The translations under genes were made by a program, and so were the position numbers. From Chloroflexota bacterium (GTDB lineage Bacteria > Chloroflexota > Anaerolineae > UBA1429), in the NCBI GenBank assembly GCA_012719135.1, contig JAAYAW010000014.1, positions 1-52,504 on the forward strand: a stretch of DNA of 52,504 nucleotides, written 5' to 3'. The notes under the pieces were generated by a model, which was not told the origin of the DNA, made no database searches, and worked only from the letters and a program-made list of their open reading frames with translations. Position 1 is the first letter of the stretch. Every line of letters begins with the position of its first letter. This document shows positions 42,156 to 51,376 of the stretch, one piece after another.

Positions 42156-43088
42156 ATGCCTCACGCGCTTGTGGTCGCCAATCCTCTGGCCGGGAATGCC
42201 CGTATCGCACAGATCCGGCGGATGCTGGCAGCGCAGCTGGGGCCCCCCTGGACCTATCGGCTGGTGTGCCTGTCTCCGGGCCTGGATCTCCATGCCCTGA
42301 TCCGGCGGGAGGTCGAGGCGGGCGCAGACGTGATCGTCGCGGCCGGCGGCGATGGGACGGTGCGATCGGTAGCCGGGTGTCTGGTGGGGGCGAGCGTCCC
42401 GCTGGCGATCCTGCCTGAGGGCACCGCCAATGTGCTGGCTCGCGATACCGGCATACCCGCGCGCATGGAGGCGGCTCTTGCCCTGATCAAGGGCCAGCAC
42501 GATCTCATGCGTCTGGACGCCATCGAGGCTGCCGGCTCCTTCGCCTTTATGAACCTGAGCATCGGGCTCAGCGCCGGCATTATTCGGGATACCGATTCGG
42601 CGGGTAAACGGCGCTACGGGATGCTGGCCTACATCTGGTCCGGTGCAAAGAACCTGTTGGCCGTGGGCACCCATGATGTGACGCTGACTGTGGATGGGAG
42701 TGCCTACCGGCTTCGAGCCAGCGAGGTGCTGGTCGCCAACTGCCCCACGCTTGGCGCGAAGGAGTTGCGCGTGCCTGTGGATATCCAGCCGGCGGATGGC
42801 ACCCTGCAGGTGATCGCCTTCCGCGCGCGGCACCTGGTGGACTATGTTCACGTGGCCCGCGAGCTCTTGCTGCGGCGCCCGCGAACCCTGAGGCACATTC
42901 AGGTTTTTCAGGCGTCGCGCCAGGTGAGCATCGAGGCCACCGAGGTGCTCGATGTTCAGGCCGATGGTGACCTCATTGGCCGCACGCCGCTGGAGGCCCG
43001 CCTCGTGCCGGGCGCCGTGTCGCTGGTGGTTCCGGTGGGACAGTCTCAGGGCCAGAGCATCGCCGCCGGGCGTACGGCCGATCACTGA
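42156..43088 (+). CDS. Diacylglycerol kinase-type lipid kinase
   Basis: A 310-residue member of the DAGK/YegS family. GGDGT at residues 64-68 is the nucleotide-binding loop, preceded by VVANPLAGN. LAILPEGTANVLARDTGIP matches the conserved GTAND-type motif that follows it. The C-terminal half is a beta-rich lipid-binding domain (VDIQPADGTLQVIAF). It phosphorylates diacylglycerol or a related lipid at the membrane surface. GAAGGGG lies before the ATG. An esterase gene follows 13 bases after the stop codon. Confidence 0.92.
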   Translation: MPHALVVANPLAGNARIAQIRRMLAAQLGPPWTYRLVCLSPGLDLHALIRREVEAGADVIVAAGGDGTVRSVAGCLVGASVPLAILPEGTANVLARDTGIPARMEAALALIKGQHDLMRLDAIEAAGSFAFMNLSIGLSAGIIRDTDSAGKRRYGMLAYIWSGAKNLLAVGTHDVTLTVDGSAYRLRASEVLVANCPTLGAKELRVPVDIQPADGTLQVIAFRARHLVDYVHVARELLLRRPRTLRHIQVFQASRQVSIEATEVLDVQADGDLIGRTPLEARLVPGAVSLVVPVGQSQGQSIAAGRTADH

Positions 43089-43101
43089 GGAGGAAGTGAA
43101 G

Positions 43102-43839
43102 ATGCCCATGCATACGATCCAATGGAAGAGCCGCCAGATAGGCAAGGACACCACCATGCGTGTGTGGGTTCCCGATGGGGCTCCGCCCTACGCCACCATT
43201 TACCTGCTGCACGGTTTAGGGGGCGACTCCTCTACATGGATGCGTTTTCACCGGCTGGAGCGGCTTCTGGAGGGGCGCGGCCAACCACTGGTGGTCATGC
43301 CGGATGCAGATCGTTCCTTCTATGCCAACGACCCTCGTTCCGGAGGGCTGGCCTACGAAGACTATGTCGCGAGCGAGGTTCGGGAGTACGTCGAGCAAGT
43401 CTTTCCGGTACTCCATGAGCGCCGCTCGCGGGCATGCGTGGGGTTGAGCATGGGAGGCTACGGGGCGCTCTTGCTCGCCCTGGACCATGCCGATCTATTC
43501 GGGGTGGCGGCTTCGATCTCGGGATCTACGTACTTTGGCCACGACATGACGGGCCGGCATGAGGATGACGATGTGGGCATGCTCGGCCGTGCGCTCGTGC
43601 GGGAGTGCAACGATCTCTTCTCCCTGTCCGCGGGGCTTGAGCAGGCGCCGGCCTTGCGCATCTCCTGTGGCCGGCAGGACCACCTGTACGACACCAATCT
43701 CGCGTTTCACCAGCACCTGACAGAACGCCGTGTGCCGCACCTGTGGGTCGAGCATGAGGGCGACCATAGCTATGCCACCTGGGACATGCAGGTGCCCCTG
43801 GCGATCGAGTGGGCCATCGGGCAGATGGGCGCGAGCTGA
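43102..43839 (+). CDS. Esterase D/S-formylglutathione hydrolase-like alpha/beta hydrolase
   Basis: A 245-residue alpha/beta hydrolase of the putative esterase family. YLLHGLGGDSSTW provides the oxyanion region. S116 in VGLSMGGYGA is the nucleophile. SCGRQDHLYD and EGDHSYATWD supply the Asp and His of the triad. No signal peptide is present. The ATG at 43102 follows AGGAGGAAG. Co-transcription with the lipid kinase suggests a lipid or acyl ester substrate, but tributyrin-type esterases and S-formylglutathione hydrolases look alike at this level. Confidence 0.9.
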   Translation: MPMHTIQWKSRQIGKDTTMRVWVPDGAPPYATIYLLHGLGGDSSTWMRFHRLERLLEGRGQPLVVMPDADRSFYANDPRSGGLAYEDYVASEVREYVEQVFPVLHERRSRACVGLSMGGYGALLLALDHADLFGVAASISGSTYFGHDMTGRHEDDDVGMLGRALVRECNDLFSLSAGLEQAPALRISCGRQDHLYDTNLAFHQHLTERRVPHLWVEHEGDHSYATWDMQVPLAIEWAIGQMGAS

Positions 43840-43866
43840 ACAGGCAGCCCCGTTCCTGAATAATGT

Positions 43867-43895
43867 ATGGAGCCAGCGCACAGCGCTGGCTCCAT
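43867..43895. terminator. Bidirectional terminator between esterase and flavodiiron genes
   Basis: A perfect 13-bp stem ATGGAGCCAGCGC/GCGCTGGCTCCAT with a three-base loop, followed on the plus strand by TTCCTT. It sits between convergent genes and can serve both. Confidence 0.8.
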
Positions 43896-43914
43896 TTCCT
43901 TAGGGCTGAGGTCT

Positions 43915-45093
43915 CTAGAGCAGACCGGCCTGCCGGTGGCGCTCCAGAAGCACATCGGCCAGGGCATCGACCTCGCGTAGACTCTCCTCGCTCGGATGCC
44001 CCACGGCCAGCACGGGCGGAAGGATCTCCACCTTGAGGTCAGGGATCAGCCCCGCCAGTTCCTCGACGGCCCGAGTCGCCCAGCCGTAGGAGCCGATGAT
44101 TGAGGCATAGGCCACCCGAGGTCTGAGCGCGTTGGCCAGATGCGTGACGTTGTAGACCGTCGGGTGGGGGCCCCGATGGAAGGTCGGCGTCCCGATCACG
44201 AGCGAAGCCGCATCCACCAGGGCGATCGCCAGCTTGCCGATATCGGCGACGGAGAGATCGAACTGGTCCACCGGCGCGCCGCCTGCGCTGAGCCGGGCCA
44301 CCAGTCGCTCGACCATCAGGCGCGTGCTGCCATGCATCGAGACGTACGGCACCACAATCCGGTTGCCCGGCGTGTCGGCGACCCACTCACGATACGCGTC
44401 CAGAATCAGCGCGGGGCGGCGATAGACCGGCCCGTGGCTTGGGGCGATCATCTCTATCTCCAGCTCTGCGATCTTGGCCATATTGCGCTGGATGATCTTC
44501 CGGAAGGGCATCATGATCTCGGCATAGTAACGCTTGGCCGCCTCATACACGCGGGCCTCGTCCGTGACAAAGATCTGGCTGGTGGCCAGGTGCGAGCCGA
44601 ACCAGTCACAGCTAAAGAGGATGCGCTCCTCCTCCAGATAGCTCACCATGGTCTCTGGCCAGTGCACCCAGGGGGTGTGGATAAAGCGAAGCGTCCGGCC
44701 GCCCAACGCGACGGATTCTCCGTCGGCGACGGTCTGGAAGCGCTCGTCCGGTATGCCGAGGTGCGCTGCCAGGAGCGTCTTGCCCTGCGGAGTGCACAGG
44801 ACGCGGGCTTTTGGATAGCGTGCCAGCACGGCCGGGATCATCCCCGAGTGATCCTGCTCGGCGTGGTGCGCCACCACATAGTCGACCGTGGGAACGCCGT
44901 CGAGCTGAGCCATCAGGATGTGCGCCATCGCCGGGTCCACAGTATCCAGGAGCGCGACCTTGCTGTCTCCCCGGATCACGTAGGCGTTGTAGCTCGTGCC
45001 GTCGGGCAGGGGTATCAGCGAGTCAAACAGGCGCCGATCCCAATCGATGGCGCCGACATAGTCCACACGCTCGGAGATCGATCGTGCCTGCAT
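43915..45093 (-). CDS. Flavodiiron protein (FprA-type oxygen/NO reductase)
   Basis: A 392-residue A-type flavoprotein that reduces O2 to water or NO to N2O in anaerobes. The N-terminal metallo-beta-lactamase domain holds the diiron ligands: H77-x-E79-x-D81-H82 in AHHAEQDHSG, H144, D163 in SCDWFG and H220 in SHGP. All ligands of the classic set are present. The C-terminal flavodoxin domain (from about 246, VPYVSMHGSTRLMVERL) binds FMN. There is no rubredoxin or NADH oxidoreductase fusion, so electrons come from a separate donor. GAGGAGG lies before the ATG. It is the last gene of a minus-strand series. Confidence 0.95.
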   Translation of the reverse strand: MQARSISERVDYVGAIDWDRRLFDSLIPLPDGTSYNAYVIRGDSKVALLDTVDPAMAHILMAQLDGVPTVDYVVAHHAEQDHSGMIPAVLARYPKARVLCTPQGKTLLAAHLGIPDERFQTVADGESVALGGRTLRFIHTPWVHWPETMVSYLEEERILFSCDWFGSHLATSQIFVTDEARVYEAAKRYYAEIMMPFRKIIQRNMAKIAELEIEMIAPSHGPVYRRPALILDAYREWVADTPGNRIVVPYVSMHGSTRLMVERLVARLSAGGAPVDQFDLSVADIGKLAIALVDAASLVIGTPTFHRGPHPTVYNVTHLANALRPRVAYASIIGSYGWATRAVEELAGLIPDLKVEILPPVLAVGHPSEESLREVDALADVLLERHRQAGLL

Positions 45094-45124
45094 GTTGTCC
45101 TCCTCTATCTGTAAAAGACGGGCC

Positions 45125-45580
45125 TCAGACGCAGCGCGAAAGCGTGGCCGCCACGCTGCTCAGGATCACCACCACCACACCCAGGAAGCTGTTGAGCAGC
45201 AGGAGGCCGCCTTTCTCCCTGGCGTGAGAAGCCGGCGCCAAACGGATCTGGATGAGCGCCACAACGATCATCACGCCCACCAGAACCACCTTGATGGATA
45301 GCAGCGTCTGGTAGCCGCTGCTGATCGGGCATCCTCCGTATATCGCGTTTCTGCCCAGCAGCAGCCCGGTGGCTACTGCGATCGCCGCGCAGAATGCCGC
45401 GATTAGGGCCATCCGGTCCTGTATGGCCTGGATGAGTCCCTGCGTCTCAGAACTGCGGCCCAGCGAGCGCCGGGCGGCGGGGAGTATAGAGAGGGCCATG
45501 GTCAGTATGCCGCCCACCCAGATCACGCTGGCCAGACTGTGCAGCGCGCGAAGGACCGCCGGAATCCATGGCTGGCTCAT
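45125..45580 (-). CDS. Four-helix membrane protein, CopD-like
   Basis: A 151-residue protein with four predicted membrane helices. The first, LRALHSLASVIWVGGILTMAL, has the LHxxxxxxWVGG pattern of CopD copper-resistance and related cytochrome b-like membrane domains. Further helices are IAAFCAAIAVATGLLLG, IKVVLVGVMIVVALIQI and LNSFLGVVVVILSSVAA. Copper transport is not shown; only one conserved His is visible. Its ATG shares a base with the cupin gene stop (TAATG), so the two are coupled. Confidence 0.7.
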   Translation of the reverse strand: MSQPWIPAVLRALHSLASVIWVGGILTMALSILPAARRSLGRSSETQGLIQAIQDRMALIAAFCAAIAVATGLLLGRNAIYGGCPISSGYQTLLSIKVVLVGVMIVVALIQIRLAPASHAREKGGLLLLNSFLGVVVVILSSVAATLSRCV

Positions 45581-45915
45581 TACTGGCCCTGAGCGCGGCG
45601 CGGGTGTGGCGTTTTGACCACCAGGAAGCGAAACGGTACGCTCCCCTCATTCCAGAGGCGATGCGGAATATCCTTAGGACTGTTCACCAGCGTATCGACC
45701 GTCATCTCGCCCTGTTCGTCGCCGATCTCGACCATGCCCGTGCCCTCCAGGCCATAGAAGAAGACGTCTACCGGCGTCGTGTGCAGCTTCATCGCGTCGC
45801 CGGGCTGGATGGTGATCATTACCACCTGAACCTCGTCGGTGTTGAGCAGAACCTGCGATCGCACACCATGGGGGTTGGCGCTCTCCGGCGCGTTGTTGGT
45901 TTGCACTATCTGCAT
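45580..45915 (-). CDS. Small cupin-domain protein
   Basis: A 111-residue single cupin. Motif 1 is reduced: IQPGDAMKLHTTPVDVFFYGLEGTG keeps one His, with Thr-Thr-Pro in place of the second His. Motif 2 is NSPKDIPHRLWNEG with the expected His. The metal site may therefore have fewer ligands than standard cupins. It could be a sensor-like or isomerase-type small cupin; no substrate is evident. GGAGGT lies before the ATG, with the membrane protein gene overlapping downstream and a nitroreductase upstream. Confidence 0.85.
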   Translation of the reverse strand: MQIVQTNNAPESANPHGVRSQVLLNTDEVQVVMITIQPGDAMKLHTTPVDVFFYGLEGTGMVEIGDEQGEMTVDTLVNSPKDIPHRLWNEGSVPFRFLVVKTPHPRRAQGQ

Positions 45916-45983
45916 GGGACCTCCGTAGGATACGAGACTATTAGCACTTTACCCCAGGGGGCTCGAGCGTGCCGTAACCGTGG

Positions 45984-46646
45984 TTACACAGCGCCCTCAT
46001 TCCAGCCGATCCACCGGCTAAAAGTCGAAGGCGCCTGGCGCGGGGCTCTCGCCCGGTTCACTGGGGCCTGCCGATCGGGATACCCCAAGGCGACGAACGC
46101 ACCCAGTTGCTCGTCTTCACCGATGCCTAGCGCCGACCTCACGATCTGCGGCTGTCCAAGTGGCCAGCCCAGCCAGATCGTGCCGAGCCCCCGCGCCTCT
46201 GCCGCCAGCATCAGAGTCGTTACAAAGGCCGGTATGCCTGCCGGTGTCGTTGACCCGGCCGTGCCGGGGTAGCTTACCACCAGGGCTACCGGGGCGCCGT
46301 AGAACGACATGCTGCCCCTCGTCAGGTAGCGATCCACGGGCTCGTCGATCTGATCGAGCATCCAGGCCATGGGGCCGGAGGCGATTCGGTTTCGATAGCC
46401 TTCCGCTTGCTGGGCGGTGAAAGTGTGGCCGTCGGCGGCCTCGAGCAGTGCGGCACGCAGACGTTCGGCCGGCTCGCCGGCCGCCACCGTGACTCTCCAG
46501 GGCTGGCTGTTGCTGCCCGAGGGGGCCCAGCGCGCTATCTCCAGGAGATCCTCGATCTCGGCGCGGCTGACGGCGCGATCCTCAAAGGCGCGGATGCTCC
46601 TCCGTCCCTTGATCACGCGGTCCACAACGTTCCGGTCGCTATCCAT
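45984..46646 (-). CDS. Nitroreductase-family flavoprotein
   Basis: A 220-residue FMN-binding nitroreductase-fold protein. KGRRSIRAFEDRAVSRAEIEDLLEIARWAPSGSNSQPW is the typical N-terminus that binds FMN phosphate. LMLAAEARGLGTIWLGW and ALGIGEDEQLGAFVALGYP are the family C-terminal blocks. It uses NAD(P)H to reduce nitro compounds, quinones or other acceptors. A full AGGAGGT lies 4 bases before the ATG. It lies 30 bases after the Nudix gene in the same direction. Confidence 0.93.
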   Translation of the reverse strand: MDSDRNVVDRVIKGRRSIRAFEDRAVSRAEIEDLLEIARWAPSGSNSQPWRVTVAAGEPAERLRAALLEAADGHTFTAQQAEGYRNRIASGPMAWMLDQIDEPVDRYLTRGSMSFYGAPVALVVSYPGTAGSTTPAGIPAFVTTLMLAAEARGLGTIWLGWPLGQPQIVRSALGIGEDEQLGAFVALGYPDRQAPVNRARAPRQAPSTFSRWIGWNEGAV

Positions 46647-46676
46647 CGGACCTCCTTCGTTTGGCAGTGGCGATGG

Positions 46677-47330
46677 TCAGTCGAAATCCGGCGCTATTTC
46701 CGGATGTACAGCCAGGTAGGCAAAGCGTTCGATCTGGCGGGCTGTGACCCGCGGCAGTGATAGCGGCGGCAGCGCTCCGATGTCGAAAAAGCCCACGGCG
46801 TCTGTCTCGATGCTCGTGGCCGGTTGTCCCCCGGTCAGGTCGCACAGGAAGCAGATCTTGTAGATGCTAAAGGGGTGCGGCGGCTGATGCCCCTGCGTAG
46901 CGCGATCGTAGACGGCCAGCAACCGCGTGGCGCGGGCTGTGTATCCGGATTCCTCGTGGATCTCTCGCTCGACTGCGACGGAGGGCGTGTCTCCCGGATC
47001 TGCCCAGCCCCCCGGGAGCGTCCAGAGGCCATCGGTGTGCTCCTGCACGAGGAGGATGCGGCCACCCTGGAACACCGCGCCCCGCACGTCCACCTTGGGG
47101 GTCGCATAGCCCGCCTGCCCGGCAAAGAGCGCTTCGATGCGTTCCGGCGGCCAGGGCGATGCCGTGGCCATCATCTCAGCGGCGATGCGCCGGATGGCGG
47201 CGTACCGTTCGCGGTCATAGGCGTTCTCCGTGTAGGCCATGCCGTCCTGAGCCAGCGCCTGGAGTTGGATGGCCCAGCGCAGCCAGGCATCCGCCGAGGC
47301 ATTCACCGGCGTCCCAGGGCCATCTGTCAT
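46677..47330 (-). CDS. Nudix hydrolase with N-terminal helical extension (ADP-ribose pyrophosphatase-like)
   Basis: A 217-residue protein. Residues 1-65 form the Nudix_N_2-type helical domain (WAIQLQALAQDGMAYTENAYDRERY). The Nudix box is GGWADPGDTPSVAVEREIHEESGY, with REIHEESG intact. The Glu five residues after the box Gly is Asp here, a mild deviation. The wider motif (WTLPGGWADPGDTPS) resembles ADP-ribose or nucleotide-sugar pyrophosphatases, a plausible partner for sugar metabolism. AAGGAGG overlaps the end of the large propeller gene, and the start is 12 bases after its stop. Confidence 0.92.
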   Translation of the reverse strand: MTDGPGTPVNASADAWLRWAIQLQALAQDGMAYTENAYDRERYAAIRRIAAEMMATASPWPPERIEALFAGQAGYATPKVDVRGAVFQGGRILLVQEHTDGLWTLPGGWADPGDTPSVAVEREIHEESGYTARATRLLAVYDRATQGHQPPHPFSIYKICFLCDLTGGQPATSIETDAVGFFDIGALPPLSLPRVTARQIERFAYLAVHPEIAPDFD

Positions 47331-47342
47331 GGGCGAGCCTCC

Positions 47343-50300
47343 TTACGGCGCGGGCGTGTAGCGCGAGATTCCGTGTGACGTCAGAATCCAGAGGGCGCCA
47401 TCCCGATCTTCCAGGATCTGGAGCACGTCGTCGTGGGCCAGCCCGTGCAGGCTATTGTACAGTGACCAGCCCTTTTCGTTGTGGTGCAGCAGCCCTGCAC
47501 CGGCCGTGCCTGCCCAGAGTGTGCCGTCGGACGCGGGGTAGAGGCAGGAGATGGGAGCCTGAGGCAGTTCGTCACCCGCGACAGAGAGCTGCCAACCCGT
47601 GCCTGTCCGGTGCGCGATCACGGTATCCGACGCCGCCCAGATCTCCCCATCGGCGAGGACCAATAGGTGATCGATAGATTGATCCGCTAGGTCCGGGACG
47701 GCTTGCCAGGCCTCGCCGGACTTGAAGTACAGGCCTCGATCCGTGGCGAGCCAGAGCGATCCGGATTCTTCGCGGGCCAGACGCAAGAGGGAGGCTCCCT
47801 GAGCAGCGCCCAGATCGACCGAGGTCCATGAGGCGCTATCGTAGGCGGCGAGGGCTTGCTCGGTGAGATGCCAAACGAGGCCGGGCCCCGCGACGAGCAA
47901 CTCCCTTGCGGATCCTGGAGCCTGCTCGGCAGCGCCCGCCAACCGCGCCCAGCGGCCGGCTGCATGCCGGTACACTCCCAGGTCGGTGAGCACCCACAGC
48001 GCACCCTGGCTGTCGCGGATCATGGAGAGCGTCTGTCCTGCGCCGGGGCCGCACCCCTCCGGCGTGATCCAGTATCCTTCCTGCATCCGGGCCATGCCGT
48101 CGGGTGTGGCTGCCCACAGGGTGCCGCCCGCGTCGGCCAGTAGCGCGTCTATGGTGCCTTCAGAGAGGTCTCCGTCATCCAGTTCATAGCCGCCATAGGC
48201 ATCGTAGCGGCGTACGCCGCTATCCGTGCCGAACCAGAGCGAACCGTCACGGGCAGCGGAGGCGGCTCGGATCGGGTCTGCCGCGACGGTTGTCCACGCA
48301 TCGCTACCGTAGCGCGCCAGACCGCCCTCAGTGCCCACCCAGATGCCGCCATCCAGGGCCTCGGCCAGAGCGGTCACACGCTGATCCGGAAGGTCCTCGC
48401 CGGTGCCTAGGCGCTCCCACGTATCTCCGTTCAGGCGTGCGAGGCCCGCCGCCGTGCCAACCCACAACTCGCCGCTGCTCGTGACGAGGAGCGCTCGCAC
48501 GTCGTTCCCAGGGAGGCCGTCTGCGACCGTGTGCACTTGCCATGTGCCTTCGGAGAGCTCTGCCAGGCCAGTGGGGAAGGCCACCCAGTATCTCCCGTCG
48601 CCGCCTTCCTCCACGGCGCGAACCGACTGGGCCCGCAAGCCGCTCACTCGCCGCCAGCTTGGCTGGCCTTCGCTCCAGCCTGAGGTGTACAAGCCCTCCG
48701 CCGTCCCCAGCCACAGGAGGCCGTCGGTGCTCTGCATCAAGGTGGCCGGATCGGCCGGCGGGAGGGCCTCCGGTTCCGTGAGCTGGAGCCAATCGCCTTC
48801 CGGGCTGACGATGGTGAGCCCCCGCGCTGATCCGAGCCACACGGAGCCATCCGTCGCCAGGCCGAGTGGTCGTTGCTGTGCTTCCGCCAGGCAGCGGCTC
48901 TCGTACAGCACCGCACCGGAGGTGGGGTCGAGCTGCATCGTAGCGCCTTTTCCGCTGGCCCAGATCGTGGCATCGCCCGGGGCAAAGAGCCGCTCTATGC
49001 CTCCCGAGACGGCGTGAGTCGCCTCGTCAGCGACCACGCTCCAGGCGCCCCCCCAGTGGCGCAGCACGGCACCATCCCGGCGCCGCAGCCAGATGGAGCC
49101 GTCCGGCGCCTCCACGAGGCTGGTGATGCCGTCGGTCTCCGGCAAAGGAGAGCGGTACGTGGCCCGTTGTCCCTCGGCCACCTGCACGATGCCCTGCGAT
49201 GTGGCGGCGAACAGCCCCATGGTCTGATCGGCCAGCAGTCGATAGACCTCCGCCCCGGGCTGGGAAGCGTCCGGCCAGAGGTTTTCCCAGCCGGCTCCAG
49301 CGTGACGCGCCAGCCCACCGGCGCCCGCGCAGTATACATGGCCATCGTATCCCACGGTCAGGTCGTTGTAAGGCGCCACGGCAGGTCCGTCGCTTGCCGT
49401 GTATAGTGTCCACTGGCCTTGCCGCAACCGGGCGATCGCGTTGGCCGAGGCAACCCACAGATCGCCCTCCGAGCTGACCTCCAGGCTGACTACCGGAGCG
49501 CCGAGTTCGGGCGTGGCGCTGGCTGCCCAGGAGCCATCGTATTGCCAGAGCGTGCCATCACGGTCGGCGGCCCAAATGCTCCCTGCTGCGTCCTCAGCCA
49601 TAGCGGTAACGTTCTCTGGGCTGTTCTCCACTGCGCTGACGCGGCCCGCTGCATCGGCTCGCAGGATTCCTGCGCCCACGATGGCGAACCATACGTCGCC
49701 ATTGCGGGATTCGAGCACGTCGGCAAAGACGGTCTCTCTTTCCGGCTGTGGCTCCCAAACCGCTTCCCAACGGTCATCCCTCCACCTTGCGAGCCCACCC
49801 ACGGTGCCGCACCAGAGCGTGCCGTCGCTCCCCTGTGCGAGCAGCGTGACGATGTCCGCAGGCAAGCCCGAATCACGCGTATATGTGACCCATGAAGCCC
49901 CGTCGTATCGGGATAGCCCGGCATCGGTTCCGGCCCAGAGGGCGCCATCCGATGAGACGAGAAGGGCGGATACGTGCTGGCTGGCGAGCCCGGAGGGGCT
50001 CCCGAAGCTCTGCGTGTCTCCGTGCGTCGTATCCCAACGGGTGATCCCAACCGCCGTCGCCGCCCACAGAGAGCCATCCACCGAGGTGACGAGGGCGTTC
50101 ACCCGGTTGCTTGCCCCGATGCTCGCCCAGGCGCTATCCACACCGCTCGTCTGGCGGGTAGGGCGGGGCGATGGAAGCGCCAAGGGGCCGGGGGGCGTCC
50201 CGGTGGGCGACGGCGGAACCGACGTCACAGGCGGGGCGATGGTGGGAAGCGACGCTGAGGGCCCGGGCTCCGGCTCTGCGAGCCCGGTGGCCGATCCGCG

Positions 50301-50393
50301 ATCCATCGAGGCAGGTCCCGTCAGCCGGCAGCCCGTGACGATGCCTGCGGCCAGCACGATTATGACTATATGACGAACCAGGCAGAGACGCAT
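47343..50393 (-). CDS. Large lipoprotein of tandem two-component-regulator-type propeller repeats
   Basis: A 1016-residue exported protein. The N-terminus MRLCLVRHIVIIVLAAGIVTGC is a lipoprotein signal with lipobox VTGC (C22), followed by a Pro/Ser/Thr-rich spacer to about residue 80. The rest consists of 23 countable repeats of the form (I/V)xxLxxxxDGxLWxGTxxGLxRYD, about 40 residues each, the Reg_prop type usually found in sensors of hybrid two-component systems. Here no membrane helix, kinase or regulator domain follows, so it is a free-standing set of about three beta-propellers at the cell surface. Function is unknown; glycan or protein binding is possible (inference). GGAGG lies before the ATG. 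Confidence 0.88.
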   Translation of the reverse strand: MRLCLVRHIVIIVLAAGIVTGCRLTGPASMDRGSATGLAEPEPGPSASLPTIAPPVTSVPPSPTGTPPGPLALPSPRPTRQTSGVDSAWASIGASNRVNALVTSVDGSLWAATAVGITRWDTTHGDTQSFGSPSGLASQHVSALLVSSDGALWAGTDAGLSRYDGASWVTYTRDSGLPADIVTLLAQGSDGTLWCGTVGGLARWRDDRWEAVWEPQPERETVFADVLESRNGDVWFAIVGAGILRADAAGRVSAVENSPENVTAMAEDAAGSIWAADRDGTLWQYDGSWAASATPELGAPVVSLEVSSEGDLWVASANAIARLRQGQWTLYTASDGPAVAPYNDLTVGYDGHVYCAGAGGLARHAGAGWENLWPDASQPGAEVYRLLADQTMGLFAATSQGIVQVAEGQRATYRSPLPETDGITSLVEAPDGSIWLRRRDGAVLRHWGGAWSVVADEATHAVSGGIERLFAPGDATIWASGKGATMQLDPTSGAVLYESRCLAEAQQRPLGLATDGSVWLGSARGLTIVSPEGDWLQLTEPEALPPADPATLMQSTDGLLWLGTAEGLYTSGWSEGQPSWRRVSGLRAQSVRAVEEGGDGRYWVAFPTGLAELSEGTWQVHTVADGLPGNDVRALLVTSSGELWVGTAAGLARLNGDTWERLGTGEDLPDQRVTALAEALDGGIWVGTEGGLARYGSDAWTTVAADPIRAASAARDGSLWFGTDSGVRRYDAYGGYELDDGDLSEGTIDALLADAGGTLWAATPDGMARMQEGYWITPEGCGPGAGQTLSMIRDSQGALWVLTDLGVYRHAAGRWARLAGAAEQAPGSARELLVAGPGLVWHLTEQALAAYDSASWTSVDLGAAQGASLLRLAREESGSLWLATDRGLYFKSGEAWQAVPDLADQSIDHLLVLADGEIWAASDTVIAHRTGTGWQLSVAGDELPQAPISCLYPASDGTLWAGTAGAGLLHHNEKGWSLYNSLHGLAHDDVLQILEDRDGALWILTSHGISRYTPAP

Positions 50394-50470
50394 GCGTTCC
50401 TCCCGCGGCGTCGTGATGCCCGCAGAGTATGGCCTGATAGGGGGAGGCCGGTCAAGGACGCGGCAGCCAA

Positions 50471-50501
50471 AGCCCCCCGCGGACGATCGCCGCGGGGGGC
50501 T
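50471..50501 (-). terminator. Hairpin terminator after the DegV gene
   Basis: A perfect 12-bp GC-rich stem AGCCCCCCGCGG/CCGCGGGGGGCT around seven bases, 21 bases past the DegV stop on the minus strand. It is followed in that direction by only a short T run (TTTGG). Confidence 0.65.
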
Positions 50502-50521
50502 GAGCGTGCATAACGGGTGCG

Positions 50522-51376
50522 CTAGGCGTGGCAGAGCGCGATTCCGAGCACTCCCGGGCCGCCGTGGGTGCCCACTACCGGCGTTACGTTGGTGTAGATC
50601 GCTTCGGCTACGTCGGCCCGTGCCGTGAGTTCGCCCAGAACCCAGTGGGCATCATCCGGGCAAACGCCCTGCATCACGGCCGCTCGAATCGGGCGACTGG
50701 TGTCGATCTGCTCCAGCGAGTATTCGACGAGGCGGGCCAGCGACCGCCTGCGCGAGCGCACCCGCTCGACGGCCTCGATCTGCCCCGATGCGGTCGGGAT
50801 TGCGAGGACCGGCTTGAGTTGCAGCGCCGTCCCGAGCAGTTTGGCGGCGGCTCCGATTCGTCCCCCGCGATGCAGATACTCGAGCGTGTCCACGGTAAAG
50901 ACGACCTGAAGCGTGTTGCGGGCCCGCTCGGCCGCCGCGATGATCTCTTCCACCGAGCCTCCCGCATTGCGCGCTCTCGCCGCTGCGAGCACTTGAAGGC
51001 CCAGACCCATGGAAACGGACATCGAGTCGACCACGTGCACGCGTGTCGAGGCGCTGACGAGTTCCTGCGCCGCCGTGGCCGATGCGATGGTGCCGCTAAG
51101 GCGGTTGGAGATGTGGATGCACACCACTTCGCTGGAGCCACTGGCCTCAATTACCGACTGGAAATCGGCCGGCGTGGGCTGTGAGCTCTTGGGATGTTCC
51201 GGATCGGCCGATAGCCTGGCATAAAAGCCATCGCTGTCGACGTCGATGCCGTCGCGCAGATGTTCATCACCGAATAACACGTACAGAGGAACGACCCGGA
51301 TGCCAAGCTCTCTGGCCAGTTCCGGCGGGATGTCGCAAGTGCTGTCGGTCATAACGGTGATGCGGTGTTCGTCCAT
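50522..51376 (-). CDS. DegV family fatty-acid-binding protein
   Basis: A 284-residue DegV/FakB-type protein that binds fatty acids for phosphorylation by the FakA kinase (FakA is not in the window). Motifs are MTDSTCDIPPELA, KSSQPTPADFQ, IHISNRLSGTIASA, TLEYLHRGGRIGAAAKLLG (the Arg/Gly-rich loop) and VVGTHGGPGVLGIA at the C-terminus. The ATG at 51376 follows AGGAGG; a longer reading that starts upstream lacks a ribosome-binding site. The gene is transcribed divergently from the zinc-ribbon/HTH gene and is followed by a GC-rich terminator. Confidence 0.94.
   Translation of the reverse strand: MDEHRITVMTDSTCDIPPELARELGIRVVPLYVLFGDEHLRDGIDVDSDGFYARLSADPEHPKSSQPTPADFQSVIEASGSSEVVCIHISNRLSGTIASATAAQELVSASTRVHVVDSMSVSMGLGLQVLAAARARNAGGSVEEIIAAAERARNTLQVVFTVDTLEYLHRGGRIGAAAKLLGTALQLKPVLAIPTASGQIEAVERVRSRRRSLARLVEYSLEQIDTSRPIRAAVMQGVCPDDAHWVLGELTARADVAEAIYTNVTPVVGTHGGPGVLGIALCHA

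Noticed and set aside
47343-50393. Interpretation as a hybrid histidine kinase sensor
   Set aside because: No membrane helix after the signal peptide and no kinase or receiver motif is present before the stop.
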